Notes: generated by a model from the letters alone, not told the origin. A DNA stretch of 5,089 nucleotides from JBBQBQ01 sp038317685 (GCA_038317685.1 JBBQBQ010000245.1:1-5089), one strand, 5' to 3'. Shown: positions 1 through 5,089, counted from the first letter of the stretch. A program made the numbers and translations.

Positions 1-911
1 GGATCGCCGACATTCTCTACGCCGTCGGCATCACGCCGGGCAAGCTGGCGAAAATACTGGCGCTGCGTCGCCAGGGCTGCCAGCTCAAAATCATCACTGA
101 CAATCCGGCGACCGCCGCGGCGATCGTCGCTTTCGGCAAGGTACACGGCGAAATCTTCGAGGTCTGGATCGAGATCGATTGCGACGGTCACCGCTCCGGT
201 CTGAAGCCGGACGATCCCGAGCTCGTCGCCATCGGCCGCATCCTCTGCGCGGAAGGGGCGTCACTGCGCGGGGTCCTGACCCATGCCGGAGGGAGTTATG
301 GCGTGGCGGGGCCAGAGGCGCTGGCGGCGTTCGCCGAGCGGGAACGAGCTGCGGCCGTCACCGCGGCGGCAGCCTTGCGAACGGCGGGGCTGCCCTGCCC
401 CGTCGTCAGCATCGGGTCAACCCCGACGGCCCACTTCGCTCGCGATCTGTCCGGCGTCACGGAAGTTCGCGCCGGCGTCTATGTCTTCTTCGATCTGGTG
501 ATGGCCGGTATCGGCGTCTGCGCCCTCGACGACATCGCCATTTCCGTCCTCGCGACGGTGATCGGCCATCAGCAGGAGCGGGGCTGGATCATCGTCGACG
601 CCGGCTGGACGGCGTTGTCCAGAGACCGCGGCACCATGCAGCAAGCCGTTGACCAGGGCTATGGGGTGGTCTGCGATGCGAAGGGCCGGGTTCTGGACGA
701 TCTCATCGTCGCGACGGTGAATCAGGAGCACGGGGTGATCGCGCTGCGCCAGGGAAGCCGGGCCAGGCTGCCGGAGCTGCCGGTGGGCACAAAAATCCGC
801 ATCCTGCCCAATCATGCCTGCGCAACCGCTGCCCAGTTCGATGGTTACGAAGTATTGTCGGTGAAGGCCGGGGTTCCTCTCGCGCACTGGCCGCGCTTCC
901 GGGGCTGGTAA
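1..911 (+). CDS. D-serine dehydratase / D-threonine aldolase-like PLP enzyme, 3' part (partial)
   Basis: This is the C-terminal 302 residues of a fold-type III (alanine-racemase-like barrel) PLP enzyme of the D-serine dehydratase / D-threonine aldolase family, read in the frame beginning at base 3. The family acts on D-beta-hydroxy amino acids in the cytoplasm. Visible signatures in order are the barrel strand WIEIDCDGHRSGL (about visible residues 57-69), LTHAGGSYG, the PLP-phosphate segment SIGSTPT, GVYVFFD, WIIVDAGWTALS, and the metal-site motif PNHACAT with His at 813-815 and Cys at 819-821. From what I know of the family, His-x-Cys is typical of zinc-dependent D-serine dehydratases, while the aldolases tend to have His-x-Asp. 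I therefore lean to a dehydratase-like enzyme, but substrate cannot be set by eye. Full members are about 370-380 residues, so roughly 70-80 residues, including the PLP lysine, lie left of the window. Codons are strongly GC-rich. The gene ends PRFRGW-stop inside a 38-base sequence repeated at 3350-3387. Confidence 0.9.
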   Translation, partial: IADILYAVGITPGKLAKILALRRQGCQLKIITDNPATAAAIVAFGKVHGEIFEVWIEIDCDGHRSGLKPDDPELVAIGRILCAEGASLRGVLTHAGGSYGVAGPEALAAFAERERAAAVTAAAALRTAGLPCPVVSIGSTPTAHFARDLSGVTEVRAGVYVFFDLVMAGIGVCALDDIAISVLATVIGHQQERGWIIVDAGWTALSRDRGTMQQAVDQGYGVVCDAKGRVLDDLIVATVNQEHGVIALRQGSRARLPELPVGTKIRILPNHACATAAQFDGYEVLSVKAGVPLAHWPRFRGW

Positions 912-914
912 CAG
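877..914 (+). repeat. 38-base direct repeat, copy 1 (3' end of PLP enzyme gene)
   Basis: The sequence matches 3350-3387 in the same orientation at 35 of 38 positions. The three differences (888 T/C, 892 C/T, 910 A/G) are all transitions. It spans the last 11 codons, the TAA stop and three bases beyond. Similarity may fade out on both sides: a CGGGG-TT stretch lies upstream of both copies and an ACAG..CTGC stretch downstream. It could be an attachment-site-like duplication, a remnant of a duplicated gene end, or a dispersed repeat that happens to end this gene. Confidence 0.75.
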
Positions 915-959
915 TTCTGCGGCTTTGGGGAGGATATAAAGTATCTGGAATGGTGAACG

Positions 960-998
960 GGACAAAGGCCTGGGACCCTGTCCAAATCTTCAGATTTT
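960..998 (+). terminator. possible stem-loops after the PLP enzyme gene
   Basis: Two small inverted repeats follow one another here. The first pairs GGACA (960-964) with TGTCC (979-983). The second pairs AAATC (984-988) with GATTT (993-997) around a four-base loop and runs into TTTTG. They lie 50-90 bases beyond the stop of the enzyme gene and upstream of the next gene, so they could end the first transcript or act as an operator or leader structure for the second gene. Stems are short and the T tract is weak. Confidence 0.22.
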
Positions 999-1030
999 GT
1001 AAAGTGCAGTGACCCGACAACTCCGCCAAA

Positions 1031-1058
1031 TTGTGTTTTCGTAATCTTTGGGTAAACT
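1031..1058 (+). promoter_or_regulatory. candidate sigma70-type promoter for the Cys-pair protein
   Basis: TTGTGT at 1031-1036 and TAAACT at 1053-1058 are separated by 16 bases, which would start transcription about 35 bases before the ATG at 1100. Both boxes are imperfect (three and four of six consensus bases). A competing pair, TTGGGT at 1048-1053 with AATAAT at 1070-1075, has a better -10 box but would leave almost no leader before the ribosome binding site. This is a weak call made by eye. Confidence 0.25.
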
Positions 1059-1099
1059 CTGGACAGGACAATAATCAGAACACGGGAGGTTAAAGACCT

Positions 1100-1483
1100 A
1101 TGAAATGCCCATTGTGCCAGAGCAGTAAACATGTCGAAATCGACCTGCATGCGGAGGGGTTCGCTCAGGATGCTCGGGAATGTGGGGACTGCGGGGGAAT
1201 TTGGACATTTTCCGGCGAGGTACGAAAGATTATCAAGGGGCAGGTTCAAAAGAGCCAGCGGGTCCGTACCGATTTCGTCTGTCCCACCTGTCATTGCCTG
1301 GTCAGTCGCGAAACCGCCCTTGAGGCCTTCCAGTTCCACGAAGAGCATTACGAATGTTCGGTCTGCGGGACCGTCTGTTCCGTGACCCACGACAAGGTGG
1401 TCATCATCAAAGATTCGCAGAAGGGGTCGTTCCTTGACTCCAGCGGGGACATGGTCGAGTCAGACGATTACAACACCATGTAA
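1100..1483 (+). CDS. small Cys-rich protein with four Cys pairs, probable zinc ribbon; function unknown
   Basis: I do not recognise this 127-residue protein. Its clear feature is paired cysteines: CPLC (3-6), CGDC followed by GGIW (28-35), CPTC plus C66 (61-66), and CSVC with C93 (86-93). CPLC/CGDC and CPTC/CSVC would make two separate four-Cys zinc sites, a double zinc-ribbon layout with a basic linker (about 42-57) between. C66 and C93 are extra. The tail (about 104-127) is acidic and polar. There is no signal peptide or membrane segment, so it should be cytoplasmic. The first half resembles short zinc-finger proteins whose CPxC opening and CxxCGGxW box are recurrent in bacteria. The start is well set by GGGAGGT at 1084-1090, nine bases before ATG. 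It stands alone, converging with the membrane protein gene at 1600. Nucleic-acid or protein binding is plausible but inferred. A 7-base inverted repeat (1449-1455 with 1475-1481) overlaps its 3' end, and a T run follows at 1492-1497. A distance of ten bases makes it a poor terminator. Confidence 0.85.
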   Translation: MKCPLCQSSKHVEIDLHAEGFAQDARECGDCGGIWTFSGEVRKIIKGQVQKSQRVRTDFVCPTCHCLVSRETALEAFQFHEEHYECSVCGTVCSVTHDKVVIIKDSQKGSFLDSSGDMVESDDYNTM

Positions 1484-1576
1484 AGTTTAGTCTTTTTTAT
1501 TTCTGAAAGCCAAACCATCATTGTCCCTGTGCCCCCTGATTCCGGAGTTGCGTCCAGAGCCCGGAGCATCAATAGC

Positions 1577-1605
1577 GATTGACCCCACCAGCGGTCAGAT
1601 CAATC
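1577..1605 (-). terminator. possible stem-loop at the 3' end of the DUF6524-like gene
   Basis: GATTGA (1577-1582) pairs with TCAATC (1600-1605), and the nested or alternative TGACC (1580-1584) pairs with GGTCA (1593-1597). The structure overlaps the TGA stop of the membrane protein gene and lies between two converging genes, which is where a terminator would be expected. No T tract follows on the minus strand, so intrinsic termination is doubtful. Confidence 0.2.
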
Positions 1606-2022
1606 TTCATCCGAGTCATCAACATCGAACTGACCAGTCAGGCGACGACGGACATGCGACCAGGATAGACCCGTCGCCATGATCGCAGAGAGAATTCCCT
1701 CCAAGAGGTAGGTCAGGAGCGTGGTATTGTCGAGCGAAATAATTTGATAGAAGATCAGTGCCCAGACCAGCGTGCCAAAGAGCGCAAAAGACAATAATGT
1801 TCCGGCAACACCGAGCGATCGTGCGGTTGCCCGTACATAGATGACCCAACCGATCAGCAACAAGAGACCGCTCAGCGCGATGAGAGGATCTACTATATTT
1901 TCCGCTCCGACCAGCCAGTGGTACCAGGAATACCCGGAAGGGTTGTAGGTCAAAAAAACCAGAAGCAGTGCCATGACCCACCGCATCATGAATCCCGAGA
2001 AATTTAAACTGCGGTCTGCCAT
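1600..2022 (-). CDS. DUF6524-like four-helix inner-membrane protein
   Basis: The 140-residue protein has four hydrophobic segments, at about residues 12-26, 44-64, 71-95 and 101-119. Between the first two is the striking motif TYNPSGYSWYHW (25-36). The protein ends in a basic stretch, SWSHVRRRLTG (120-130), and an acidic tail, FDVDDSDED. From memory this combination, including the LLLIGW..Y.RAT.RSLG segment (54-71), fits the DUF6524 family of short bacterial membrane proteins, whose function is unknown. I could not run a search. The length is complete for such a protein. ATG at 2020-2022 is preceded by AAGGA six bases upstream, which supports this start. It lies 179 bases downstream of the exported CARDB-like gene on the same strand, with a strong stem-loop between, so co-transcription is possible but not clear. 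G+C is lower than in the flanking enzyme genes. Confidence 0.82.
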   Translation of the reverse strand: MADRSLNFSGFMMRWVMALLLVFLTYNPSGYSWYHWLVGAENIVDPLIALSGLLLLIGWVIYVRATARSLGVAGTLLSFALFGTLVWALIFYQIISLDNTTLLTYLLEGILSAIMATGLSWSHVRRRLTGQFDVDDSDED

Positions 2023-2081
2023 ATTCCGTCCTTGTCAAAGTTAAGACCTTCTTCGCGATCATTACCAAGCTGCCATACCGG

Positions 2082-2114
2082 AGTTGGGAACAATCCTTTA
2101 GGAGTTTCCCAACT
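2082..2114. other. strong stem-loop between the CARDB-like and DUF6524-like genes
   Basis: AGTTGGGAA (2082-2090) is a perfect 9-base inverted repeat of TTCCCAACT (2106-2114). The 15-base interval can itself pair TCC (2094-2096) with GGA (2101-2103). It sits 88 bases beyond the stop of the exported-protein gene and 60 bases before the start of the membrane-protein gene, in minus-strand order. There is no T run on either strand, so it is not a textbook intrinsic terminator. It could instead be an mRNA-stabilising end, a terminator of another kind, or a palindromic operator controlling the membrane protein gene. Confidence 0.5.
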
Positions 2115-2128
2115 TGATGGCCCCGGCC

Positions 2129-2141
2129 GGTGGCATCCACC
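2129..2141. other. short GC-rich hairpin GGTGG-CAT-CCACC
   Basis: A perfect 5-base stem closes a three-base loop, just after the CCGGCCGG palindrome at 2123-2130. It lies in the gap between the two minus-strand genes, 60 bases beyond the stop of the exported protein. Together with the 2082-2114 structure it could form part of the 3' end of that transcript. No T tract follows. Confidence 0.25.
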
Positions 2142-2201
2142 ACTCCCTAAACTCGTCGAACTGGCAACGAATCCCCCCACTAAGCGCCTTATTGCCTGCC
2201 G

Positions 2202-3023
2202 CTACTCTCCCCGGGGTGTGCCCCGGTCGCCTCCGTGACCTCTGGTTCTGGATTTCAGGGTCCAAGCCGTTGGGTTGGCGCAATACTCCTCCGTGGCATC
2301 AATTTGATGACGGGTCCGTTCAACGTCCACCGTCACCGTAAAACAGGTATCCATGCGCTGAAAAGCATACCGGCTGCTGGGGAGATTGAAGTCTGATACG
2401 CCACGGGGGATACGAACCTCGTCGGTCTGCACCACAACCTGATCACTGTCCTGGATGCGGATACTTCCCTTGATATTTCTCCCGTCATTTTTGATTCTCA
2501 CCACGAAGCTGACTTCCTGACCGGGTGAAACAGGATCGGGAGTCATCCGAAGTCCTTCAACAGAGAGCTCAACCTTCCGATCACGCCTTGAACTTTCAGG
2601 GCAGAAGGCTGTTGCCATGGTAATTGCCACCCATCTGCGATCGATATTCGTCTGTATGGTGAAGCAACGCTCCTCTCCACGGGAAAACTGAATGCTCGTC
2701 ACAGGAAAATCAATCTGATTATTGCCTGGTCGCAGGTAGACATCGTTGAGCTGAGTGACAATCCTGTCCCGGTCCACAACAGCGAGGACCAATTTCACCT
2801 CATAACGAGAATCATTTACAATGCTTGCCCTAAAGGCAACCGGCTGGCCGTCCCGGGGAGAATCGGGAATCATCTCCATTTGGGAAACTGTGAGGGTGTC
2901 CAGCCTGATTACTCTATCACCCGCCCCAAAAATGGCTTCAAGGAGTTGATTGGGTTGGGCATAAGCCAGGACGGGAGCTATCAGCAGACACGCAAGAGAA
3001 ACCATCATCCAGGTTTTTTTCAT
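2202..3023 (-). CDS. exported protein with two tandem CARDB-like domains
   Basis: The 273-residue protein begins with a clean type I signal peptide: MKK, a hydrophobic core, and predicted cleavage after AYA (residue 22). It should therefore act in the periplasm or outside. The mature part consists of two related units of about 100 residues (41-142 and 151-249), offset by 107. Each unit runs from a Met-Pro-rich first strand (MEMIPDSPRDGQPVAFR / LRMTPDPVSPGQEVSFV), through an RPG or PRG turn, to a Cys-Phe-Thr strand and a final Cys. The Cys pairs C120/C141 and C227/C248 are both 21 residues apart, which suggests one disulfide per domain. The PG.x.V.F...I.N.G pattern is that of CARDB / Ig-like beta domains, so binding or adhesion is likely; no enzyme motif is seen. 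The last 25 residues are basic, Gly/Arg-rich and probably disordered. AGGAG eight bases before ATG (3021-3023) fixes the start. TTGGCA, in minus-strand reading at 3105-3110, might be a -35 box, but no good -10 follows. Confidence 0.85.
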   Translation of the reverse strand: MKKTWMMVSLACLLIAPVLAYAQPNQLLEAIFGAGDRVIRLDTLTVSQMEMIPDSPRDGQPVAFRASIVNDSRYEVKLVLAVVDRDRIVTQLNDVYLRPGNNQIDFPVTSIQFSRGEERCFTIQTNIDRRWVAITMATAFCPESSRRDRKVELSVEGLRMTPDPVSPGQEVSFVVRIKNDGRNIKGSIRIQDSDQVVVQTDEVRIPRGVSDFNLPSSRYAFQRMDTCFTVTVDVERTRHQIDATEEYCANPTAWTLKSRTRGHGGDRGTPRGE

Positions 3024-3321
3024 CTTCTTTTCTCCTCTTTGTGAGCGGACCCTTCAAAAAAACGACTTTGAGAATTCCCGGAAAAAATGGTCACTCCCGG
3101 ACCCTGCCAACGAGGTAAACCGCAACAAACGTGCCTGTGCAGAAAGTCCCGTACGGCAAGTACAAGTTTATGAATTTACGAGGGAATTCAAGAATTGGCG
3201 GGATCAGGGGGAGGGGAAATCGTCAATGTCATCCGTCACATTCAACAGAACCGCCACATATGCAAGTTCCGTTATTTTGAAAAAATTTGATTTTCCAACC
3301 GACGACAGAGTCTACAGGAAC

Positions 3322-3345
3322 CCCCGCCCGACATCCCGAGCGGGG
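3322..3345 (-). terminator. GC-rich stem-loop downstream of the GH94 gene
   Basis: CCCCGC (3322-3327) and GCGGGG (3340-3345) form a perfect 6-base stem with a 12-base loop. In minus-strand order it lies 115 bases beyond the GH94 stop and is followed by TTCCTGT, a weak T-containing tail. It directly adjoins copy 2 of the 38-base repeat. A terminator for the glucan synthase transcript is possible, but the distance and poor tail keep confidence low. Confidence 0.28.
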
Positions 3346-3349
3346 ATTT

Positions 3350-3387
3350 CTCTCGCGCACCGGCTGCGCTTCCGGGGCTGGTGACAG
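3350..3387 (+). repeat. 38-base direct repeat, copy 2
   Basis: This is the intergenic counterpart of 877-914. Read in the matching frame it encodes SLAHRLRFRGW and then a TGA stop at 3382-3384, against PLAHWPRFRGW and TAA in the enzyme gene. The reading frame further upstream shows no similarity to the enzyme, so it is not a recognisable longer pseudogene. It contains the imperfect inverted pair ACCGGC/GCTGGT. Confidence 0.75.
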
Positions 3388-3437
3388 GGCTGCCGGGTGG
3401 GGGAGAGGGGTGTGCCTTCGAAGGGGTTACTTAGCGA

Positions 3438-3453
3438 ACGCTCCGGTGCGTTG
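3438..3453 (-). terminator. near-palindrome just beyond the GH94 stop
   Basis: AACGC (3438-3442) and GCGTT (3448-3452) pair around TCCGG, with CCGG at the centre; the 16-base core AACGCTCCGGTGCGTT is nearly symmetric. It begins only about 8 bases after the TGA of the minus-strand GH94 gene, a typical place for a transcript-end hairpin. No T run follows (TAAGTAACCCC in minus-strand reading), so it may protect the mRNA end rather than terminate. Confidence 0.3.
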
Positions 3454-3459
3454 CTCTTT

Positions 3460-5089
3460 TCATGCAACCTCCTGCCGGGTTTCCGGATTCCCCATCCGGA
3501 CCATAATCCGGTGCTTCACCAGGCTCCGTTCCAGTGCAATCACTCCGCAGGTCACGCGCTGCCCATCCATCTCCACCCAGGCCACACCACGCTCGCAGCC
3601 CTGCGGATTCTCCACCTGAATCGCGTAGATGGTTTCACCGTGCCGATAGTTCAGGCTGAAAGCCGGCCACCTCGACGGGATCACCGGGTTGATCGACATC
3701 TGATCGCCGCGCACCTGTAAACCCAGAACTTCCTCAATCCAGGCTCGGTACATCCAGGCCGCCGAACCGGTATACCAGGTCCAGCCACCCCGGCCGATCC
3801 GGCCGGGCAAGCGGTAGACGTCGGCCGCAACCACGTAGGGCTCGACCCCATAGCGCCACACCGCGTCGGCATCGCGGGCATGCTCGATCGGATTGAGCAT
3901 GCGCAGCAGCTGCACGGCCCGATCGCCATCTCCTTGGCGGGCCAGGGCCATGGCCATCCAGAGGGCGGCGTGGGTGTACTGGCCGCCGTTCTCGCGCACT
4001 CCGGGAGGATATCCCATGATGTAGCCGGGCGAGGGGTCCGACCTGTCGAAAGGCGGCTCGAAGAGGAGCACCAGGCCTTCATCCTGAAGGACCAGATGCT
4101 GCCAGGCCGACTCCAGAGCCTGCTCCGCGCGCGCCGGATCGGCGGCTCCCGAAAGCCTGGCCCACGACTGAGGGAGGGAATCGATCTTCGCCTCAAGGCT
4201 GGCGGCCGACCCCAGCGGGGTGCTGTCGTCGAAGGTGCCACGCAGATACCACTCTCCGTCCCAACCGGCCTGTTCGACGCGCCCCATCAGCGCCTTGCGC
4301 TCCCCTTGATAGCTTTGGCTCAAATCCGGTTGCTGCAGGTGCTCCGCCAGTTCGGCCATCCCCCGCAGCAGTTCGCAAAGGAACCAAGCGAGCCAGACGC
4401 TCTCCCCTTTTCCGCCGGCACCAACCAGGTTCATGCCGTCGTTCCAGTCCCCCGTGCCGATCAAGGGCAAGCCATGGGGCCCGCTGGTCAGGCCGCGGCT
4501 GACGGCGCGGCGGCAGTGCTCGAAGAGCGTGGCGCGTTCCAGGCTCACCTCCGGGGTGGAGAACACCTCATGCTGATCGTCGGCCAGCGGGGGAGCGTTC
4601 AGAAAGGTTATCTCCTCCCCCAGGATGCTGACATCGCCGCTGGTCCGGACGTAGTGCGCGACCACGTAGGGGAGCCAGAGGAGGTCGTCGGAGATCCGGG
4701 AACGAATTCCGGCGCCGCTCGGTGGATGCCACCAATGCTGGACATCCCCCTCAGTGAATTGGCGACTGGCGGCCAGCAGGATCTGATCGCGCGCCAATCC
4801 AGGACGGGCGTAGAGGAAGGCCATGACATCCTGCAGCTGATCGCGAAAGCCGAAGGCGCCGCCGGACTGGTAAAAGGCGGAGCGCCCCCAGATGCGGCAG
4901 CTTAGGGATTGATACTGCAGCCAGCGGTTGATCAGCAGGTCGGCAGCCAGTTCAGGGGTGTGCACGACAACCGTGCCGAGCAAACCATCCCACCAGGCTA
5001 TGGTTTGAAGGAGCGACTCCTCGAATGCCAGGTCCGTCTGGTAGCTGAGCAGCAGTTGTCGGGCCGCTGCTTCGGACCCGCTCTGGCCG
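3460..5089 (-). CDS. cyclic beta-1,2-glucan synthase-type protein, C-terminal GH94 domain (partial)
   Basis: About 543 C-terminal residues of a much larger protein are visible. The frame stays open to the right edge, so no start is present. The sequence matches what I know of the C-terminal GH94 (cellobiose-phosphorylase-like) domain of cyclic beta-1,2-glucan synthases (NdvB/ChvB type). Hallmarks in reading order are LINRWLQYQ, WGRSAFYQSGGAFGFRDQLQDV, EGDVQHWWHPPSG, DDLLWLPYVVAHY, GTGDWNDGMN, PPGVRENGGQYTHAALW and GGWTWYTGSAAWMYR. The Asp of GDWND (codon 4447-4449) is the expected general acid by family analogy. A beta-sandwich tail (NPVIPSRWPAFSLNYR onward) closes the protein. In full-length enzymes of about 2,800 residues, N-terminal membrane and GT84 domains make the glucan at the inner membrane, and this domain controls chain length by phosphorolysis. 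Whether this gene has those upstream domains cannot be seen; shorter GH94 relatives exist. Codons are GC-rich like the PLP enzyme gene. The end is QEVA-TGA at 3460-3462, and possible 3' hairpins follow. Confidence 0.92.
   Translation of the reverse strand, partial: GQSGSEAAARQLLLSYQTDLAFEESLLQTIAWWDGLLGTVVVHTPELAADLLINRWLQYQSLSCRIWGRSAFYQSGGAFGFRDQLQDVMAFLYARPGLARDQILLAASRQFTEGDVQHWWHPPSGAGIRSRISDDLLWLPYVVAHYVRTSGDVSILGEEITFLNAPPLADDQHEVFSTPEVSLERATLFEHCRRAVSRGLTSGPHGLPLIGTGDWNDGMNLVGAGGKGESVWLAWFLCELLRGMAELAEHLQQPDLSQSYQGERKALMGRVEQAGWDGEWYLRGTFDDSTPLGSAASLEAKIDSLPQSWARLSGAADPARAEQALESAWQHLVLQDEGLVLLFEPPFDRSDPSPGYIMGYPPGVRENGGQYTHAALWMAMALARQGDGDRAVQLLRMLNPIEHARDADAVWRYGVEPYVVAADVYRLPGRIGRGGWTWYTGSAAWMYRAWIEEVLGLQVRGDQMSINPVIPSRWPAFSLNYRHGETIYAIQVENPQGCERGVAWVEMDGQRVTCGVIALERSLVKHRIMVRMGNPETRQEVA

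Larger units (their letters stand above)
3024..3459. other. 436-base non-coding gap between the CARDB-like and GH94 genes
   Basis: I find no convincing gene here. It holds the leader of the minus-strand exported-protein gene, with its ribosome binding site complement at about 3032-3037 and two copies of TCCCGGA (3076-3082 and 3095-3101). An AT-rich stretch follows at about 3150-3300. Next come a stem-loop with CCCCGC (3322-3327) and GCGGGG (3340-3345), the second copy of the 38-base repeat (3350-3387), and a near-palindrome at 3438-3453. The two stem structures lie downstream of the GH94 gene in its reading direction and may end its transcript. A 36-codon reading frame (3170-3280, plus strand) has no ribosome binding site or recognisable product. 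G+C rises from left to right across the gap. Confidence 0.6.

Noticed and set aside
303..305. GTG as a start for the first gene
   Set aside because: It lies inside the conserved GGSYGVAG segment. Family motifs continue upstream to base 3, so the true start is outside the window.
417..965. Minus-strand open frame opposite the PLP enzyme gene
   Set aside because: The plus strand carries continuous family motifs to the stop at 911. The antisense product is Arg/Pro-rich with no signature.
845..1390. Minus-strand open frame crossing the gap and the Cys-pair gene
   Set aside because: It overlaps two better-supported plus-strand genes, and its product shows no recognisable feature.
1449..1497. Stem-loop (1449-1455 with 1475-1481) plus T run as an intrinsic terminator of the Cys-pair gene
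   Set aside because: The loop is 19 bases and the T run begins ten bases after the stem, so it does not fit an intrinsic terminator.
2129..2141. The 13-mer GGTGGCATCCACC also occurs as its reverse complement at 4721-4733
   Set aside because: The second occurrence encodes part of the conserved WWHPP segment of GH94, and a near-palindromic 13-mer can match by chance. I see no wider similarity.
3170..3280. 36-codon plus-strand frame in the AT-rich gap
   Set aside because: There is no ribosome binding site before the ATG and no protein-like pattern; a frame this short is expected by chance.
3250..3384. Repeat copy 2 as the end of a second, decayed PLP enzyme gene
   Set aside because: Only the last 11 codons resemble the enzyme. 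Translation of the upstream DNA in the same frame shows no family motif.
3287..3720. Overlapping plus-strand frames across the gap and the GH94 3' end
   Set aside because: They lack ribosome binding sites, overlap the real minus-strand gene and have shadow-like composition.
3880..4905. 341-codon open frame on the plus strand opposite the GH94 gene
   Set aside because: It is a GC-rich antisense shadow. The minus strand here encodes unmistakable GH94 motifs, while the plus frame has low-complexity composition and no recognisable domain.
4981..4983. TTG as a start for the GH94 gene
   Set aside because: The frame continues upstream with family-like sequence (AFEESLQTIAWWDGLLGTV), so the gene runs off the right edge.
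1..5089. Transposon, phage genes, tRNA or CRISPR array
   Set aside because: No transposase or integrase motif, tRNA cloverleaf or spaced repeat series was seen on either strand.

Overview
This is a bacterial chromosomal window with no mobile-element gene, RNA gene or CRISPR array that I can see. The outer parts are GC-rich. A hand count gives 75% G+C in 361-420 and 72% in 3901-3960. The middle, from about 912 to 3460, is lower (43% in 1741-1800, 48% in 2761-2820). Cyclic beta-glucan synthase machinery, a DUF6524-type membrane protein and a CARDB-type exported protein suggest a Gram-negative, Pseudomonadota- or Desulfobacterota-like host. The lineage cannot be fixed from the sequence alone.

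Layout: (1) 1-911, plus strand, is the 3' part of a fold-type III PLP enzyme of the D-serine dehydratase / D-threonine aldolase family, cut by the window edge. (2) 1100-1483, plus strand, is a 127-residue protein with four Cys pairs, probably a zinc ribbon, of unknown job. (3) 1600-2022, minus strand, is a four-helix membrane protein that looks like DUF6524. (4) 2202-3023, minus strand, is an exported protein with two tandem CARDB-like beta domains, each with one Cys pair at identical spacing. (5) 3024-3459 is a 436-base non-coding gap. (6) 3460-5089, minus strand, is the C-terminal part of a very large enzyme of the cyclic beta-1,2-glucan synthase (NdvB/ChvB-like) type, showing its GH94 phosphorylase-like domain and running off the right edge.

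The most curious structure is a 38-base direct repeat (35 of 38 identical, all differences transitions). One copy covers the last codons and stop of the PLP enzyme (877-914). The other lies in the gap just before the end of the glucan synthase gene (3350-3387). The two copies bracket the lower-GC block with the three small genes. This is the pattern left by insertion at, or duplication of, a gene's 3' end, but no recombinase is visible, so an inserted element remains an inference. The other notable items are a strong stem-loop between genes 4 and 3, the undescribed Cys-pair protein, and the twin-domain exported protein.

I see no evidence that the six regions form one pathway. The two outer genes are ordinary metabolic and envelope genes. 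The three inner ones are each separated by more than 100 bases and have their own ribosome binding sites, so they are probably independently expressed. I found no convincing new multi-gene system here.
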